DNA from: Sinisalibacter lacisalsi
GTDB taxonomy: Bacteria > Pseudomonadota > Alphaproteobacteria > Rhodobacterales > Rhodobacteraceae
NCBI RefSeq assembly: GCF_014640115.1
Contig: NZ_BMGI01000006.1
Coordinates: forward strand, 1 to 64,000
Direction: 5' to 3'
Length of the DNA: 64,000 bases
Under the pieces are notes generated by a model that was not told the origin of the DNA, did not search any database, and saw nothing but the letters and a program-made list of their open reading frames with translations. Every line of letters starts with the position of its first letter. The first letter of the stretch is position 1. Made by a program: the position numbers and the translations under genes. Shown one piece after another: positions 26,385-35,152 of this stretch.

Positions 26385-26855
26385 TCACCCCGCCACCCGC
26401 GCCCGCTCGGCCTGGAACCGCGCATAGGCCTCGGGCCGCCAAACCTCGCTGCGGCGGTAGAACGCCTCGAACGATGGCATGTCCGCGGGGATCTGCACCC
26501 AGTCCTGCTTGCTGGAGGTAAAAATATGCACGTCCGGCCGCACCGCGCCGGTGGCCTCCAGCGTGCCCATCTTGACGTAGGAAAACGCCGGCCCCGTGCC
26601 GTGATACTGCGCCCAGAGCGCCACGCCGCAATCCGGGCAGCGCATCACCCTCTGGCCCTTGCCCGAGGCGGTGGGTAGTTCCATTGCTTCCGGCGTCCCG
26701 CGCGTCACCTCGACATGCCGCGTCTCGATCATCCCGTTCAGCCCGAAGGCCGAGCCGCTCTCGCGCTGGCACCAGCTGCAATGGCAGGCATGCACCACCA
26801 GCGGCACCTCCGTCAGCCGATACCCCACCGCGCCGCAACTGCATCTGCCCTGCAT
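26385..26855 (-). CDS. GFA family protein (glutathione-dependent formaldehyde-activating fold)
   Basis: A 156-residue CENP-V/GFA domain protein. Cysteines in GRCSCGAVGY, CHCSWCQRESG and CPDCGVALW are the expected zinc ligands. The substrate is unknown; only some family members act on S-hydroxymethylglutathione. Upstream lies a copy of the intergenic hairpin + core repeat, oriented with its core toward this gene. Confidence 0.85.
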   Translation of the reverse strand: MQGRCSCGAVGYRLTEVPLVVHACHCSWCQRESGSAFGLNGMIETRHVEVTRGTPEAMELPTASGKGQRVMRCPDCGVALWAQYHGTGPAFSYVKMGTLEATGAVRPDVHIFTSSKQDWVQIPADMPSFEAFYRRSEVWRPEAYARFQAERARVAG

Positions 26856-26879
26856 CTCCGCCTCCTGTCGCCGCTCCTC

Positions 26880-26931
26880 CCTTCATCCTGGCACAAATAC
26901 CTCGGGGAGCGCGAGGGGCAGCGCCCCTCGC
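26880..26931 (-). repeat. Intergenic hairpin + core module, copy 2
   Basis: On the minus strand a stem GCGAGGGGC/GCCCCTCGC with loop GCT (26931-26911) is followed by GCTCCCC and the core GAGGTATTTGTGCCAGGATG plus AAGG (26903-26880). The orientation and order equal copies 1, 3 and 4. It lies downstream of the 5'-nucleotidase gene and upstream of the GFA gene. Confidence 0.8.
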
Positions 26932-26955
26932 ATCGGTCGGATTGCGCAGCAATTC

Positions 26956-26987
26956 GAAAAACCGGCGCGGGCGGCCAGGCCCGCGCC
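26956..26987 (-). terminator. Terminator of the 5'-nucleotidase gene
   Basis: On the minus strand GGCGCGGGC and GCCCGCGCC form a 9-base-pair stem (26987-26964), followed by GGTTTTTCG. It lies 18 bases beyond the 5'-nucleotidase stop, a good intrinsic terminator. Confidence 0.8.
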
Positions 26988-27004
26988 GTCCCCGGCGCCC
27001 GCGC

Positions 27005-28579
27005 TTACTTCGCGGTGATCCGCCCGTCGATGAAGGGCGTGTAAGGCGACCGCTCGGCGAGGTATTCCGCCAGCACGTCGGCCAGGTCGGGGCCGAAGTC
27101 GTAGACATCCTCGGCATCGACGAACATCCGGTAGCCGTCGCCGCCGTTGCGCACGTAGTTGTTCGACACGAGGCCATAGCGCGCTTCGGGGTCGATCGGC
27201 TTCCAGTCCATCCCGTCGGCGACCATCACGTCCGACACCCGCGCGCCGGGCTCGGCGGCGGCGTCGAAGGCGAAGGTCAGCCCCGCCACCTGCGGGAAGC
27301 GGCCCGCGCCTTCCTCGATCTGGCTCACGCCGTTCTCCAGCGCGTCGATCACCGTCTGGCCCGAGACGTAGTAGGTCGACAGCGTGTTCTGGAACGGCAG
27401 AACGGTGAGCACCTCGCCCATCGTCACCGGCCCGGCGTCGATCGAGGCGCGCAGGCCGCCGCCGTTCTGGATCGCGATCTCGATGCCCTGGTCGGCGACG
27501 CGCGCGAGCATGGCGTCGGCCACGAGCGTGCCCATCTGGCACTCCATCGCCCGGCAGGAGGTCCGATCGCCGTCGATCGGCTCGGCGGTTTCGGCCACCA
27601 CCTGCTGGCGCATCTCGTCGATCGGCGCGGCCAGCTCGGCCACGCGCGCCTTGATCTCCTCGTCCTCGGCCACGGCGGCGTCGAGCAGGAGCGGCTCTCC
27701 CTCGGCCGAGGTCACGTTGCCGGCGTCATCGAAGGTCACCGTGAGCTGGCCGAGATACTTGGAATAGGCATAGGCCTGCACCACCGGCACCTCGCCGGCC
27801 ATCGTCGGGTAGGGCTGTGCGCCCTCGACGGTGTTCGACATCAGCGTGTGCGAATGGCCGCCCACCACCACGTCGATCCCGGGCACCGCTTCGGCGATCT
27901 CGAGGTCATGAGAGAAACCGATATGGGTGAGCGCGATGATCTTGTTGATGCCTTCGCGCTCCAGCGCGGCCACGTCAGCCTTGAGGCTGTCGACGGCATT
28001 CTGGAAGATCACGTTCGGCCCCGGGCTCGAGGTTTCGGCGGTGTCGGTGGCCAGCACCGAGATCACCCCGATCCGCTCGCCACCGATCTCGAGCACCACG
28101 TGGTTTTGCACCTTGTCGGCCAGGATGTTCGACTGGCTGACGTCGATGTTGCCCGAGATCACCGGGAATTCCACCGCCTCGATCAGCTTGAGCAGACCCT
28201 CGGGGCCATCGTCGAACTCGTGGTTGCCCACCGCCATCACGTCGTAGCCGACGCGGCCCATCATCTCCGCCTCGACCGCACCCTTGTGCGTGGTGTACAT
28301 CAGCGAGCCCTGGTACTGGTCGCCCGCGTCCATCAGCACCACGTTGCCACCGTCGAGCGCGGCGCGCGCCTCGTCGACAGCGGTCTTGAGACGGGCGTAG
28401 CCGCCGAAACACTCGCCCGCTTCGTTGTCTTCCGCCGAACAGGTCGAATCGTATTTCGAGATCGGCTCGATCCGGCTGTGCAGATCGTTGGTATGCAGGA
28501 TGGTGAGCGTGTAATCCGCCCAGGCCGTGCCGGTGGTCAGCGCCAGCGCGGCGACGGATGCGAGAAGACGATTGGTCAT
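27005..28579 (-). CDS. Secreted bifunctional metallophosphatase/5'-nucleotidase
   Basis: A 524-residue periplasmic enzyme with signal peptide ending near GTAWA-DY. The N-terminal metallophosphoesterase domain has LHTNDLHSRI, DAGDQYQGS, GNHEFDDG and GGHSHTLM, binding two metals. The C-terminal nucleotide-binding domain begins near residue 330 (DAMLARV..IAIQNGGGLRASI) and holds the aromatic substrate stack. It releases nucleosides and phosphate from extracellular nucleotides. It is monocistronic with its own terminator. Three GTCAC half-sites lie upstream at 28623-28673. Confidence 0.92.
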   Translation of the reverse strand: MTNRLLASVAALALTTGTAWADYTLTILHTNDLHSRIEPISKYDSTCSAEDNEAGECFGGYARLKTAVDEARAALDGGNVVLMDAGDQYQGSLMYTTHKGAVEAEMMGRVGYDVMAVGNHEFDDGPEGLLKLIEAVEFPVISGNIDVSQSNILADKVQNHVVLEIGGERIGVISVLATDTAETSSPGPNVIFQNAVDSLKADVAALEREGINKIIALTHIGFSHDLEIAEAVPGIDVVVGGHSHTLMSNTVEGAQPYPTMAGEVPVVQAYAYSKYLGQLTVTFDDAGNVTSAEGEPLLLDAAVAEDEEIKARVAELAAPIDEMRQQVVAETAEPIDGDRTSCRAMECQMGTLVADAMLARVADQGIEIAIQNGGGLRASIDAGPVTMGEVLTVLPFQNTLSTYYVSGQTVIDALENGVSQIEEGAGRFPQVAGLTFAFDAAAEPGARVSDVMVADGMDWKPIDPEARYGLVSNNYVRNGGDGYRMFVDAEDVYDFGPDLADVLAEYLAERSPYTPFIDGRITAK

Positions 28580-28622
28580 GGGTGCCCCCTGAAATTGAAC
28601 TGGTGCAAGCTTGGCGCGAGTC

Positions 28623-28673
28623 GGTCACGCCTGTCAAAGCTCAACACGCGGTCACATTGCATCTCGGCGTGAC
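28623..28673. promoter_or_regulatory. GTCAC half-sites in the divergent 5'-nucleotidase/DUF952 gap
   Basis: GGTCAC occurs at 28623-28628 and 28650-28655, and the inverted GTGAC at 28669-28673, within the 150-base gap between divergent genes. The last two form an inverted pair. The pattern could be an operator, but it does not fit the classical Pho box (CTGTCAT direct repeats), so no regulator is assigned. Confidence 0.25.
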
Positions 28674-28729
28674 ATCCGCGTAACAGCGCCGGCTTGACGC
28701 GGGCACGCGGCGCGGGCACATCAGCGGCC

Positions 28730-29071
28730 ATGCTGATCTACAAAATCTTCCGCAGTCCCGAATGGGCGGCCTTCGAAGCGGCCGGCAGCACGCCGGGCGC
28801 ACCGGTCGATCTGGCCGACGGGTTCATCCATTTCTCCACCGCCGAGCAGGCGCGGGAAACCGCCGCGAAACATTTTGCCGGCGAGGCCGGGCTGGTGCTC
28901 GTCGCCGTTGAGGTGGACCGGCTCGGCACCGACCTGCGCTGGGAGCCCTCGCGTGGCGGGGCGCTGTTTCCGCATCTCTACCGTGAGCTCGATGCCACCG
29001 ACGTGGCCTGGACCGAGCCCTTGCCGCTCGGCTCCAATGGCGCGCATGACTTCCCCGGAGCGATGACATGA
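28730..29071 (+). CDS. DUF952 family protein
   Basis: A 113-residue protein of the DUF952 family, recognised by [10 protein letters not shown] near the start, the [20 protein letters not shown] segment and the [16 protein letters not shown] segment. The function is not known. The ATG at 28730 was chosen over an upstream Met that lacks family similarity. It overlaps pyrD by ATGA, so it may be needed for pyrD translation coupling. Confidence 0.85.
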   Translation: MLIYKIFRSPEWAAFEAAGSTPGAPVDLADGFIHFSTAEQARETAAKHFAGEAGLVLVAVEVDRLGTDLRWEPSRGGALFPHLYRELDATDVAWTEPLPLGSNGAHDFPGAMT

Positions 29072-30132
29072 CTCCCTTCGAACGTCTTGGCATGGCGTTT
29101 CTGCACCGGTTCGGCCCCGAGGCCGCGCACGGCCTTTCGCTGATGGCGCTGAAGGCCGGGGTCGCCCCGGTGCCCGGGCTGCGCACCAGCCCGGCGCTGG
29201 CGACCACCGTGGCCGGGCTCAAGCTGCCCAACCCGGTGGGATTGGCGGCGGGATACGACAAGAACGCCGAGGTGGTCGACGCGCTGGCGCGGGCGGGCTT
29301 CGGCTTCGTCGAGGTCGGCGCGGTGACGCCGCGGCCGCAACCGGGCAACCCCAAGCCCCGGCTGTTCCGGCTTTACGAGGACGGCGCGATCATCAACCGG
29401 ATGGGCTTCAACAACGAAGGGATGGAGGCCGCCGCGGCGCGGCTGACCCGGCGTTGCCGCACCCACCCGGTGCCGATCGGGCTCAACCTCGGGGCGAACA
29501 AGGACAGTGACGACCGCGCCGGCGATTACGTTGCGGTCCTGGCGGCCTGTGGCCCGCATGTCGATTTCGTCACCGTCAACGTCTCGTCGCCCAACACCGA
29601 GCGGCTGCGCGATCTGCAAGGCCCGGTCGCGCTGCGCGCGCTGCTCACCCGGGTGCTGGAAGAGCGCGAATCCCAGGACAGGTTCCTGCCCGTCTTCCTC
29701 AAGATCGCCCCCGATCTCGGCGGCGAGGAGATCGAGGCGATCGCCGAAGTCGCGCGCGGGACGCGGCTCGACGGGATCATCGCGACCAATACCACGCTGG
29801 ACCGCGAAGGCTTGAAAAGTGTAAATAAGAGCGAACAGGGCGGCCTTTCTGGCACGCCATTGTTCGAAAAGTCCACGCGCGTGCTCGCGCGCCTCTCGGC
29901 GCTCACGCAGGGCCACCTGCCGCTGATCGGCGTTGGCGGGATCTCCAGCGCGGAAGACGCCTATGCCAAGATCCGCGCGGGCGCCTCCGCCGTGCAGGTC
30001 TATTCCGCGCTCGTCTACAACGGCTTGAGCCTCGTCGACGATATCGTGCGCGGGCTCGAGGTGCTGCTCGCGCGCGACGGGTTCGCCCACGTTTCGCAGG
30101 CGGTGGGCACGGCAAGAGGAGACTGGCTTTGA
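29068..30132 (+). CDS. pyrD: Dihydroorotate dehydrogenase (quinone), class 2
   Basis: A 354-residue membrane-associated flavoprotein that oxidises dihydroorotate to orotate in pyrimidine synthesis, passing electrons to quinone. The N-terminal helix that docks to the membrane is present ([20 protein letters not shown]). FMN and substrate residues are seen in [18 protein letters not shown] and VNVSSPNT with the catalytic Ser. The phosphate-binding [14 protein letters not shown] and GLSLVDDI segments follow. Overlaps join it to DUF952 upstream and the ArsC-like gene downstream. Confidence 0.95.
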   Translation: MTPFERLGMAFLHRFGPEAAHGLSLMALKAGVAPVPGLRTSPALATTVAGLKLPNPVGLAAGYDKNAEVVDALARAGFGFVEVGAVTPRPQPGNPKPRLFRLYEDGAIINRMGFNNEGMEAAAARLTRRCRTHPVPIGLNLGANKDSDDRAGDYVAVLAACGPHVDFVTVNVSSPNTERLRDLQGPVALRALLTRVLEERESQDRFLPVFLKIAPDLGGEEIEAIAEVARGTRLDGIIATNTTLDREGLKSVNKSEQGGLSGTPLFEKSTRVLARLSALTQGHLPLIGVGGISSAEDAYAKIRAGASAVQVYSALVYNGLSLVDDIVRGLEVLLARDGFAHVSQAVGTARGDWL

Positions 30133-30479
30133 CCGATGACGTGACGATCTGGCACAACCCGAGGTGCAGCAAGAGCCGCCAGGCACTGGCTCTGCTCGAA
30201 GAGCGGGGCATCAACGCGGCGGTGCGCCGCTACCTCGACGACGCCCCGAGCGAAGACGAGATCCGCACAGCCCTTGCCGCGCTCGGTCTGCGCCCGATCG
30301 AGGCGATGCGCACCAAGGAAAAAGAGTTCAAGGACATGGGGCTGTCGAAGGACAGCGACGACGCGGCGCTGATCCGCGCCATGGCCGAAGTGCCCAAGCT
30401 GATCGAGCGGCCGATCGTCTTCGCCGGCGGCAAGGCCCGGCTCGGCCGCCCGCCCGAACAGGTGCTCGAGATTCTCTAG
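30129..30479 (+). CDS. ArsC-family reductase (glutaredoxin-dependent arsenate reductase type)
   Basis: A 116-residue thioredoxin-fold protein. The TTG start at 30129 overlaps the pyrD stop (TTGA). The active-site segment [12 protein letters not shown] has the single catalytic Cys of the E. coli ArsC/Spx group, followed by the RYLDDAPS segment and [18 protein letters not shown]. No other ars genes are near, so a housekeeping reductase role (YffB-like) is as likely as arsenate reduction. The stop shares a CTAG with the stop of the convergent gene. Confidence 0.82.
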   Translation: MTDDVTIWHNPRCSKSRQALALLEERGINAAVRRYLDDAPSEDEIRTALAALGLRPIEAMRTKEKEFKDMGLSKDSDDAALIRAMAEVPKLIERPIVFAGGKARLGRPPEQVLEIL

Positions 30480-32152
30480 CCCGGCGGCGGCTCGGAGGCG
30501 GGCAGTGTTCCGTTCGCTCCCTCCGCCTCGGCCACCTCGCGGGCGATCCGGCGGGTGAGGCGGAAGATATCGTCGAGGATCTCGACCAGTTCCACCTCGC
30601 GGGTATAGGTCTGCACCCGGCGCGGCGCCTCCGCCGTCAGCCGCTCGATCCCGTGCAGCGCGATTTCTCGCCCCATCGCGCGCATCGTGCCCTTCATCCC
30701 GCGCACCTGCCGCGCCCGCTCCGCGTCGCCGGTCTCGAAGGCCTCTATCGCGCCGTGCAATGCCGCCGCCACTTCCGCATGGAACCGCGCGATCACCCGG
30801 CGCGTCGCGGTGCTCACCAGAACCCGATCGTCAAGCCGCTTCTGCGACGAGATCACCACGTCGCGCGCCACCATGTCGGCGATCTGTTCAATGTCGTTGG
30901 CCACCGAGATCAGCCTAACCAGCCGGGACGATTGTTCCGGGCTGAGGCGGCGCAGGCTGACCGCGCCGAGGTAATCGACGATGGCGGCGTGCAACCGGTC
31001 AACCGGCTTGTCGGTGGCCGCGAGGGCATCGAGTTTCACCCGTGGCCCCTCGATCGCCACCGGCAGCACGCTCTCGACCATCCCGGCCACCCGGTAGCCC
31101 AGACGGGCGATCTCGCGGGCCGCGGCATCGAGCGCGATGGCGGGCGTGTCAAGCAGCGCCCGGTCGAGGAATTTCGGCGAGCCCTCGGCGTCGACGACAT
31201 CGGGCCGGTCGGGCACCAGCCATTCGACCAGCCGCGCGAAGGGCGCGGTGAAGCCGATCAGCACGAGCATGTTGACGACGTTGAAGATCGTATGCGCCCA
31301 GGCGAGGCCGCGCGCGCTATCGCCCGCCGGCGCGATCGCGCTGGCCACCAGCGCGAGCTGCGGGATGAACCAGACCCAGGCGAGAACACCCGCGACGTTG
31401 AACAAGGTGTGCACCAGGGCCGCGCGCACCGCCTCGCGCGGCTTGCCCGTCGCGGCCAGCAACGCCGTGATGCAGGTGCCGATGTTCGCGCCCAGCGCCG
31501 CGCCGATGGCCGCCTCGAGGCTCAACAGCCCCTGCCCCGCCAGCACGATCAGAATGCCGGTGGTGGCCGAGCTGGATTGCACCAGCGCGGTGAAACCCGC
31601 CCCCACAAGCAGCGCCAAAACCGGCGCGTCGAGCGAGGCCATGGCGCTCAGGAAGCCCGGGTATTGCGCCAGCGGCGACATCGCGTCCGACATCACGGCC
31701 ATGCCGTAGAACACCAGTCCGAGCCCGATCACGGCCTGCCCGTATTCCTGCCACACCCGGTCCTTGGCGATGAGCATCGCGGCCACGCCGAGCGTTACCA
31801 TCGGCAGCGCCAGCGTGGTGATCTTGAAGGCGAGGATCTGCGCGGTGACGGTGGTGCCGATATTGGCCCCCATGATCACCGCCACCGATTGCGCCATCGT
31901 CATCACGCCCGCCGAGATGAAACCGACCAGAAGCACCGTGGTCACCGACGAGCTTTGCACGACCGCCGTCACCCCCGCCCCGAGCAGAACGCCCTTCAGC
32001 CGGTTCTCGGTCAGCCGCGCCAGCAGCGCGCGCATCCGGTCGCCGGTGACCCGCTTGAGCGCGCGGGTCAGCAGGTCCATCCCGAAGAGAAACAGCGCAA
32101 GCCCCCCGAGCAGGCCGGTCCAGAGCTCGAAATTGGCGAAGATGTCCCTCAT
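30476..32152 (-). CDS. Na+/phosphate cotransporter with C-terminal PhoU domain
   Basis: A 558-residue membrane protein of the NptA/PNaS family. The two inverted repeats each contain a QSSS motif (VVQSSSVTTVLLVGF and LVQSSSATTGILIVLAGQ), followed by GANIGTTVTAQ and GANIGTCITALLA. The C-terminal 200 residues form a PhoU-like helical bundle. It imports phosphate with sodium, and the PhoU region probably modulates transport. The start MRDIFANF at 32152 begins just before the first helix. Confidence 0.9.
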   Translation of the reverse strand: MRDIFANFELWTGLLGGLALFLFGMDLLTRALKRVTGDRMRALLARLTENRLKGVLLGAGVTAVVQSSSVTTVLLVGFISAGVMTMAQSVAVIMGANIGTTVTAQILAFKITTLALPMVTLGVAAMLIAKDRVWQEYGQAVIGLGLVFYGMAVMSDAMSPLAQYPGFLSAMASLDAPVLALLVGAGFTALVQSSSATTGILIVLAGQGLLSLEAAIGAALGANIGTCITALLAATGKPREAVRAALVHTLFNVAGVLAWVWFIPQLALVASAIAPAGDSARGLAWAHTIFNVVNMLVLIGFTAPFARLVEWLVPDRPDVVDAEGSPKFLDRALLDTPAIALDAAAREIARLGYRVAGMVESVLPVAIEGPRVKLDALAATDKPVDRLHAAIVDYLGAVSLRRLSPEQSSRLVRLISVANDIEQIADMVARDVVISSQKRLDDRVLVSTATRRVIARFHAEVAAALHGAIEAFETGDAERARQVRGMKGTMRAMGREIALHGIERLTAEAPRRVQTYTREVELVEILDDIFRLTRRIAREVAEAEGANGTLPASEPPPG

Positions 32153-32215
32153 GGCGCGCCGCCCGGCCTCCCTTGGGTCCAGCATAGGCGGCGCGCTGGG
32201 GCTTGCACAGGGGGG

Positions 32216-33541
32216 TCAGCGGTCGGCCTGCGCCTCCAGCGCGGGGTAGCGCAGCCCGAGCCCTACGCCGCGCGCGACGTAGGAGAGCAGGTAGGCCACC
32301 CAGAGCCCGTGGTTTGCGAAAGGCGGGATCAGCAGCGCCAGCGCGGCGAGGAAGACGAGCCCGGCCAGGGCAGTGGTGTTGCGCATCTCGCGGGTGGCTG
32401 TGGCGCCGATGAAGATGCCGTCGAGCATCCACGGCGCCCAGCCGAGGATCGGCGCGGCCACCATCCACGGCAGGTATTCGCGCGCCGCCGCCTGCACCGC
32501 GGTGTCTTTCGCCATCACGTCGATGATCAGCCCACCGGCGACGAGAAAGCCTGCCGCCATCGCCAGCGCCATCACGCCCCCCCAGATCGAACTGAGCTGC
32601 GCCGAGCGCCGCAGCGCCGCGCGGTTTTTCGCACCCAGCGCCTGGCCGACGAGGCTTTCGGCCCCGAAGGCGAAACCGTCGAGCGCGAAGGCGGATATGT
32701 GCAGGAACTGCACCAGAACCTGGTTGGCCGCCAGCGTCACGTTGCCGAAGCCCGCGCCGAAGAACATGAAGCTCACCACGATCGCTTCCAGCAGCAGGCT
32801 GCGAACCAGGATATCGGTGTTGACCCGGGTCATCCGGGCAAGCCGCACCCGGTCAAACACGCGCGGCCAGTCGCGCCACGCGGGCTGGCGGAAGGCGGCG
32901 CGGCAGAGCCACAGGCCAAGCCCCAGCCCCAGCCATTCGGCGATGAAGGTGGCAAAGGCCACGCCCTCGACCCCCCAGTCGAGCACGAGCACGAAGAGCA
33001 GGTCGAGCACGATGTTGACGAGGTTCATCGTCACCTGAACCGCCAGCAGCGCCCTTGTGCGCTCCTGCGCGATGAGCCAGCCCATGATGCCGAACAGCGC
33101 GATCGCCGCCGGGGCCGACCAGACCCGGATGCCCATGTAGCCCTCGGCCAGCGCCTCGACCTCGGCGGTGGCGGGCGAGATCAGGAACGCGCCGAAGAAC
33201 AGCGGCGTCTGCAGCAGGATCAGGCCGATGCCGGCGGTGAACCCGATCATCAGCACCCGGGTGAGAAGCGCCGCCACCTCGGCGCCGTCGCCCGCGCCCT
33301 TCGCCTGCGCCGTCAGCCCCGCCGTGCCCATGCGCAGGAAGCCGAACATCCAGTAGATCGCGGTGAGGATCACCGCGCCGATGCCCACCGCGCCGATCGG
33401 TACCGCCTCGCCCAGCTGCCCCACCACCCCGGTGTCGACCGCGCCGAGGATCGGCACCGAGATATTGGCCAGCACCACCGGCACGGCGATGTTGAGTACG
33501 CGGCCGTGGGTGATCGGGCGGGGCGCGGCGGCCTCAGTCAT
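32216..33541 (-). CDS. MATE-family (DinF-type) multidrug efflux transporter
   Basis: A 441-residue inner-membrane antiporter with about twelve helices in two halves. The start region ITHGRVLNIAVPVVLANISVPILGAVDTGVVGQL is typical of the DinF branch. It expels organic cations or acids in exchange for Na+ or H+. Its first 8 bases overlap the upstream thioesterase gene, which overlaps another thioesterase, so the three form an operon. Confidence 0.88.
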   Translation of the reverse strand: MTEAAAPRPITHGRVLNIAVPVVLANISVPILGAVDTGVVGQLGEAVPIGAVGIGAVILTAIYWMFGFLRMGTAGLTAQAKGAGDGAEVAALLTRVLMIGFTAGIGLILLQTPLFFGAFLISPATAEVEALAEGYMGIRVWSAPAAIALFGIMGWLIAQERTRALLAVQVTMNLVNIVLDLLFVLVLDWGVEGVAFATFIAEWLGLGLGLWLCRAAFRQPAWRDWPRVFDRVRLARMTRVNTDILVRSLLLEAIVVSFMFFGAGFGNVTLAANQVLVQFLHISAFALDGFAFGAESLVGQALGAKNRAALRRSAQLSSIWGGVMALAMAAGFLVAGGLIIDVMAKDTAVQAAAREYLPWMVAAPILGWAPWMLDGIFIGATATREMRNTTALAGLVFLAALALLIPPFANHGLWVAYLLSYVARGVGLGLRYPALEAQADR

Positions 33542-34037
33542 CGCGCGCCGGCATCAGGAAATGCCCGGTGGCGGCGGCAAAGAGCTTGTCGCGGTTATCC
33601 TGCCAGGCCTCCACCTGGACGCTGGCGTAGCGCCGCCCCGAGCGCACCACGCGGGCCCGGGCATAGGCGTCGCGCGGGAGGCCCGCGCGCAGGTAGTCGA
33701 CCGTGAAATCAATCGTTTTCGGCAGGCGCGGCATGGTTTCGGCGGTGATCTGCTCGGGATCGAGCTGTTTGCTCTCGACCTCGGCCCAGAGCATCTGCCA
33801 CGCCAGTTCCATCGTCGCCGTGGATTCGAGGAAGGCCGCCGTCACCCCGCCGTGGATCGCCGGCAGCATCGGGTTGCCGACGAGCTTGTCGGTGAAGGGC
33901 AGCGTCGCGGTAAGCTCGTCGCCCTTGCGCTCGAACTCGATCCCGAGCCAGGCGATATAGGGCACGCCGCTCACCAGCCGCGCCAGCGCCGTATCGCGCC
34001 GCTGCTTGATGACCTGCACCGGTTCGGGACGTTTCAC
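33534..34037 (-). CDS. PaaI-family hotdog thioesterase (second of tandem pair)
   Basis: A 167-residue hotdog-fold protein. The motif ILP-A-IHGGVTAAFLESTATMEL includes the catalytic-acid region HGG..A of the PaaI/YdiI acyl-CoA thioesterases. The KTIDFTVDYLRAGLPRDAYARARVVRSGRRYASV strand pattern is also typical. It overlaps the preceding thioesterase gene by ATGA and the MATE gene by 8 bases. The acyl-CoA substrate is not predictable. Confidence 0.82.
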   Translation of the reverse strand: MKRPEPVQVIKQRRDTALARLVSGVPYIAWLGIEFERKGDELTATLPFTDKLVGNPMLPAIHGGVTAAFLESTATMELAWQMLWAEVESKQLDPEQITAETMPRLPKTIDFTVDYLRAGLPRDAYARARVVRSGRRYASVQVEAWQDNRDKLFAAATGHFLMPARDD

Positions 34038-34501
34038 GACAGCGCCTCCGTGCTCGGTCGGCGGTCTTCGCCCGCTCCCGCCGTGAACGCCCCCGCCGCG
34101 CTCGCCACCGGCGTTTCGGCGTCGTCGTCATGGGCGACGGCGCGCACGAAGGCCACCGAGCGGGTCACGTGATAGCAGGTCGCGCGCGCCACGATGCGCT
34201 GGCCCGGCGTGGCCGGCCGCATGTAGTCGATGCGCAGGTCGAGCGTGGCGGTCACGCCCGGCGTCTTCTCCGCCGAAATCACCGCCGCGCCGCAGCAGGT
34301 GTCCATCAGCGCCGAAACCGCGCCGCCGTGAATCACCCCGGTCTTCGGGTCGCCGACGAACCGCGCGTCCCACGGCATCGAGACCACCGCGTAGCCGCCC
34401 CCGATCTCGTCGAGCTGCATTCCCAGCTCGCGCGAATGCGGGATCGCTTCGATGAACTGTCGCGCAATCATGGCCTTACGGTCCGGATCTGGTTCCGACA
34501 C
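34034..34501 (-). CDS. PaaI-family hotdog thioesterase (first of tandem pair)
   Basis: A 155-residue hotdog protein. GTG at 34501 is chosen because GGGGAGA precedes it; the Met upstream lies in low-complexity sequence without a binding site. The PKTGVIHGGAVSALMDTCCGAAV segment holds the family HGG motif, and the TLDLRIDYMRPATPGQRIVARATCYHVTRSVAFVRA strand pattern follows. The two thioesterases may form a heteromer; this is inference. Confidence 0.8.
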   Translation of the reverse strand: MSEPDPDRKAMIARQFIEAIPHSRELGMQLDEIGGGYAVVSMPWDARFVGDPKTGVIHGGAVSALMDTCCGAAVISAEKTPGVTATLDLRIDYMRPATPGQRIVARATCYHVTRSVAFVRAVAHDDDAETPVASAAGAFTAGAGEDRRPSTEALS

Positions 34502-34644
34502 GGTGATCTCCCCGGCTTGTCCTGCCTCGTTTATTCGCTCTCGCGGCGCGCGGGGCAAGCCCCGAAGTGCGCGCGGCCGCGCCCGCACGCTTGCCAGCCC
34601 CGGCCAGCGCGCCTAGGGTCCGCGCACGAACCGGGACCAGGGCG

Positions 34645-35013
34645 ATGACAGAGGAAAAGCTCAGCTTCAAGGAGATGTGCGCGCGCTTCAAGGTGACCCC
34701 GCGCACCCTGCGCTACTACGAATACATCGAGTTGCTCACCCCCGAGAAACAGGGCCGCAGCCGCCATTACGGCCCGCGCGAGGTGGCCCGGATGACGCTG
34801 ATCATGCGCGGCCGCCGCTTCGGCTTCTCGCTCGAACAGGTGCGCCAGTGGCTGGAGATCTACGACCACCAGGGCACCGAGGCGCAGATGCGCACCTGGG
34901 TCGAGGCCGCCACCCGGCAGCTCGAAACCCTCGACGCCCAGATCGCCGACCTCAGCGCCGCGCGCGCCGAACTGGAAGCCCTGCGCGACGAGGTCGCCCG
35001 CGAACTCGACTGA
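34645..35013 (+). CDS. MerR-family transcriptional regulator (first)
   Basis: A 122-residue regulator. The N-terminal MerR helix-turn-helix and wing are evident in SFKEMCARFKVTPRTLRYYEYIELLTPEKQGRSRHYGPREVARM. The C-terminus is a coiled coil (residues 85-122) with no metal-binding cysteines, so it is not a metal-sensing MerR. It lies just upstream of a second MerR and a beta-oxidation cluster, and divergent from the thioesterase operon. The true start is set at 34645, after GGCG and before MTEEKLSF. Confidence 0.87.
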   Translation: MTEEKLSFKEMCARFKVTPRTLRYYEYIELLTPEKQGRSRHYGPREVARMTLIMRGRRFGFSLEQVRQWLEIYDHQGTEAQMRTWVEAATRQLETLDAQIADLSAARAELEALRDEVARELD

Positions 35014-35073
35014 CCCGGTCACCGGCTTTCACATCCACGCGAGACGCAACGTCACACCGCGGTGACCCCGTGT

Positions 35074-35097
35074 CTTGACGTTGACGTAAAGGTCAAG
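35074..35097. promoter_or_regulatory. 24-base imperfect palindrome, MerR (LiuR-like) operator
   Basis: The two 12-base halves CTTGACGTTGAC and GTAAAGGTCAAG are inverted copies matching at 10 of 12 positions. TTGACG inside the left half could serve as a -35 element, an arrangement common for MerR operators. It sits 55 bases upstream of the second MerR gene and resembles LiuR-type sites (ACGT-rich, TTGACGT-ACGTAAA). Confidence 0.6.
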
Positions 35098-35152
35098 CCG
35101 TGCATCATGGCCCCCGATCCGCCGCCACGCGCGGCTTTCGAACGAGGCCCGG

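Noticed and set aside
28623-28673. Pho box upstream of the 5'-nucleotidase gene
   Set aside because: The half-sites are GTCAC with mixed orientation, not CTGTCAT direct repeats spaced by 11 bases.
30164-33706. Plus-strand open frame of more than 1100 codons
   Set aside because: It lies opposite the Na/Pi transporter and MATE genes, which have clear family motifs. Its translation is Arg/His/Gly-rich without domains.
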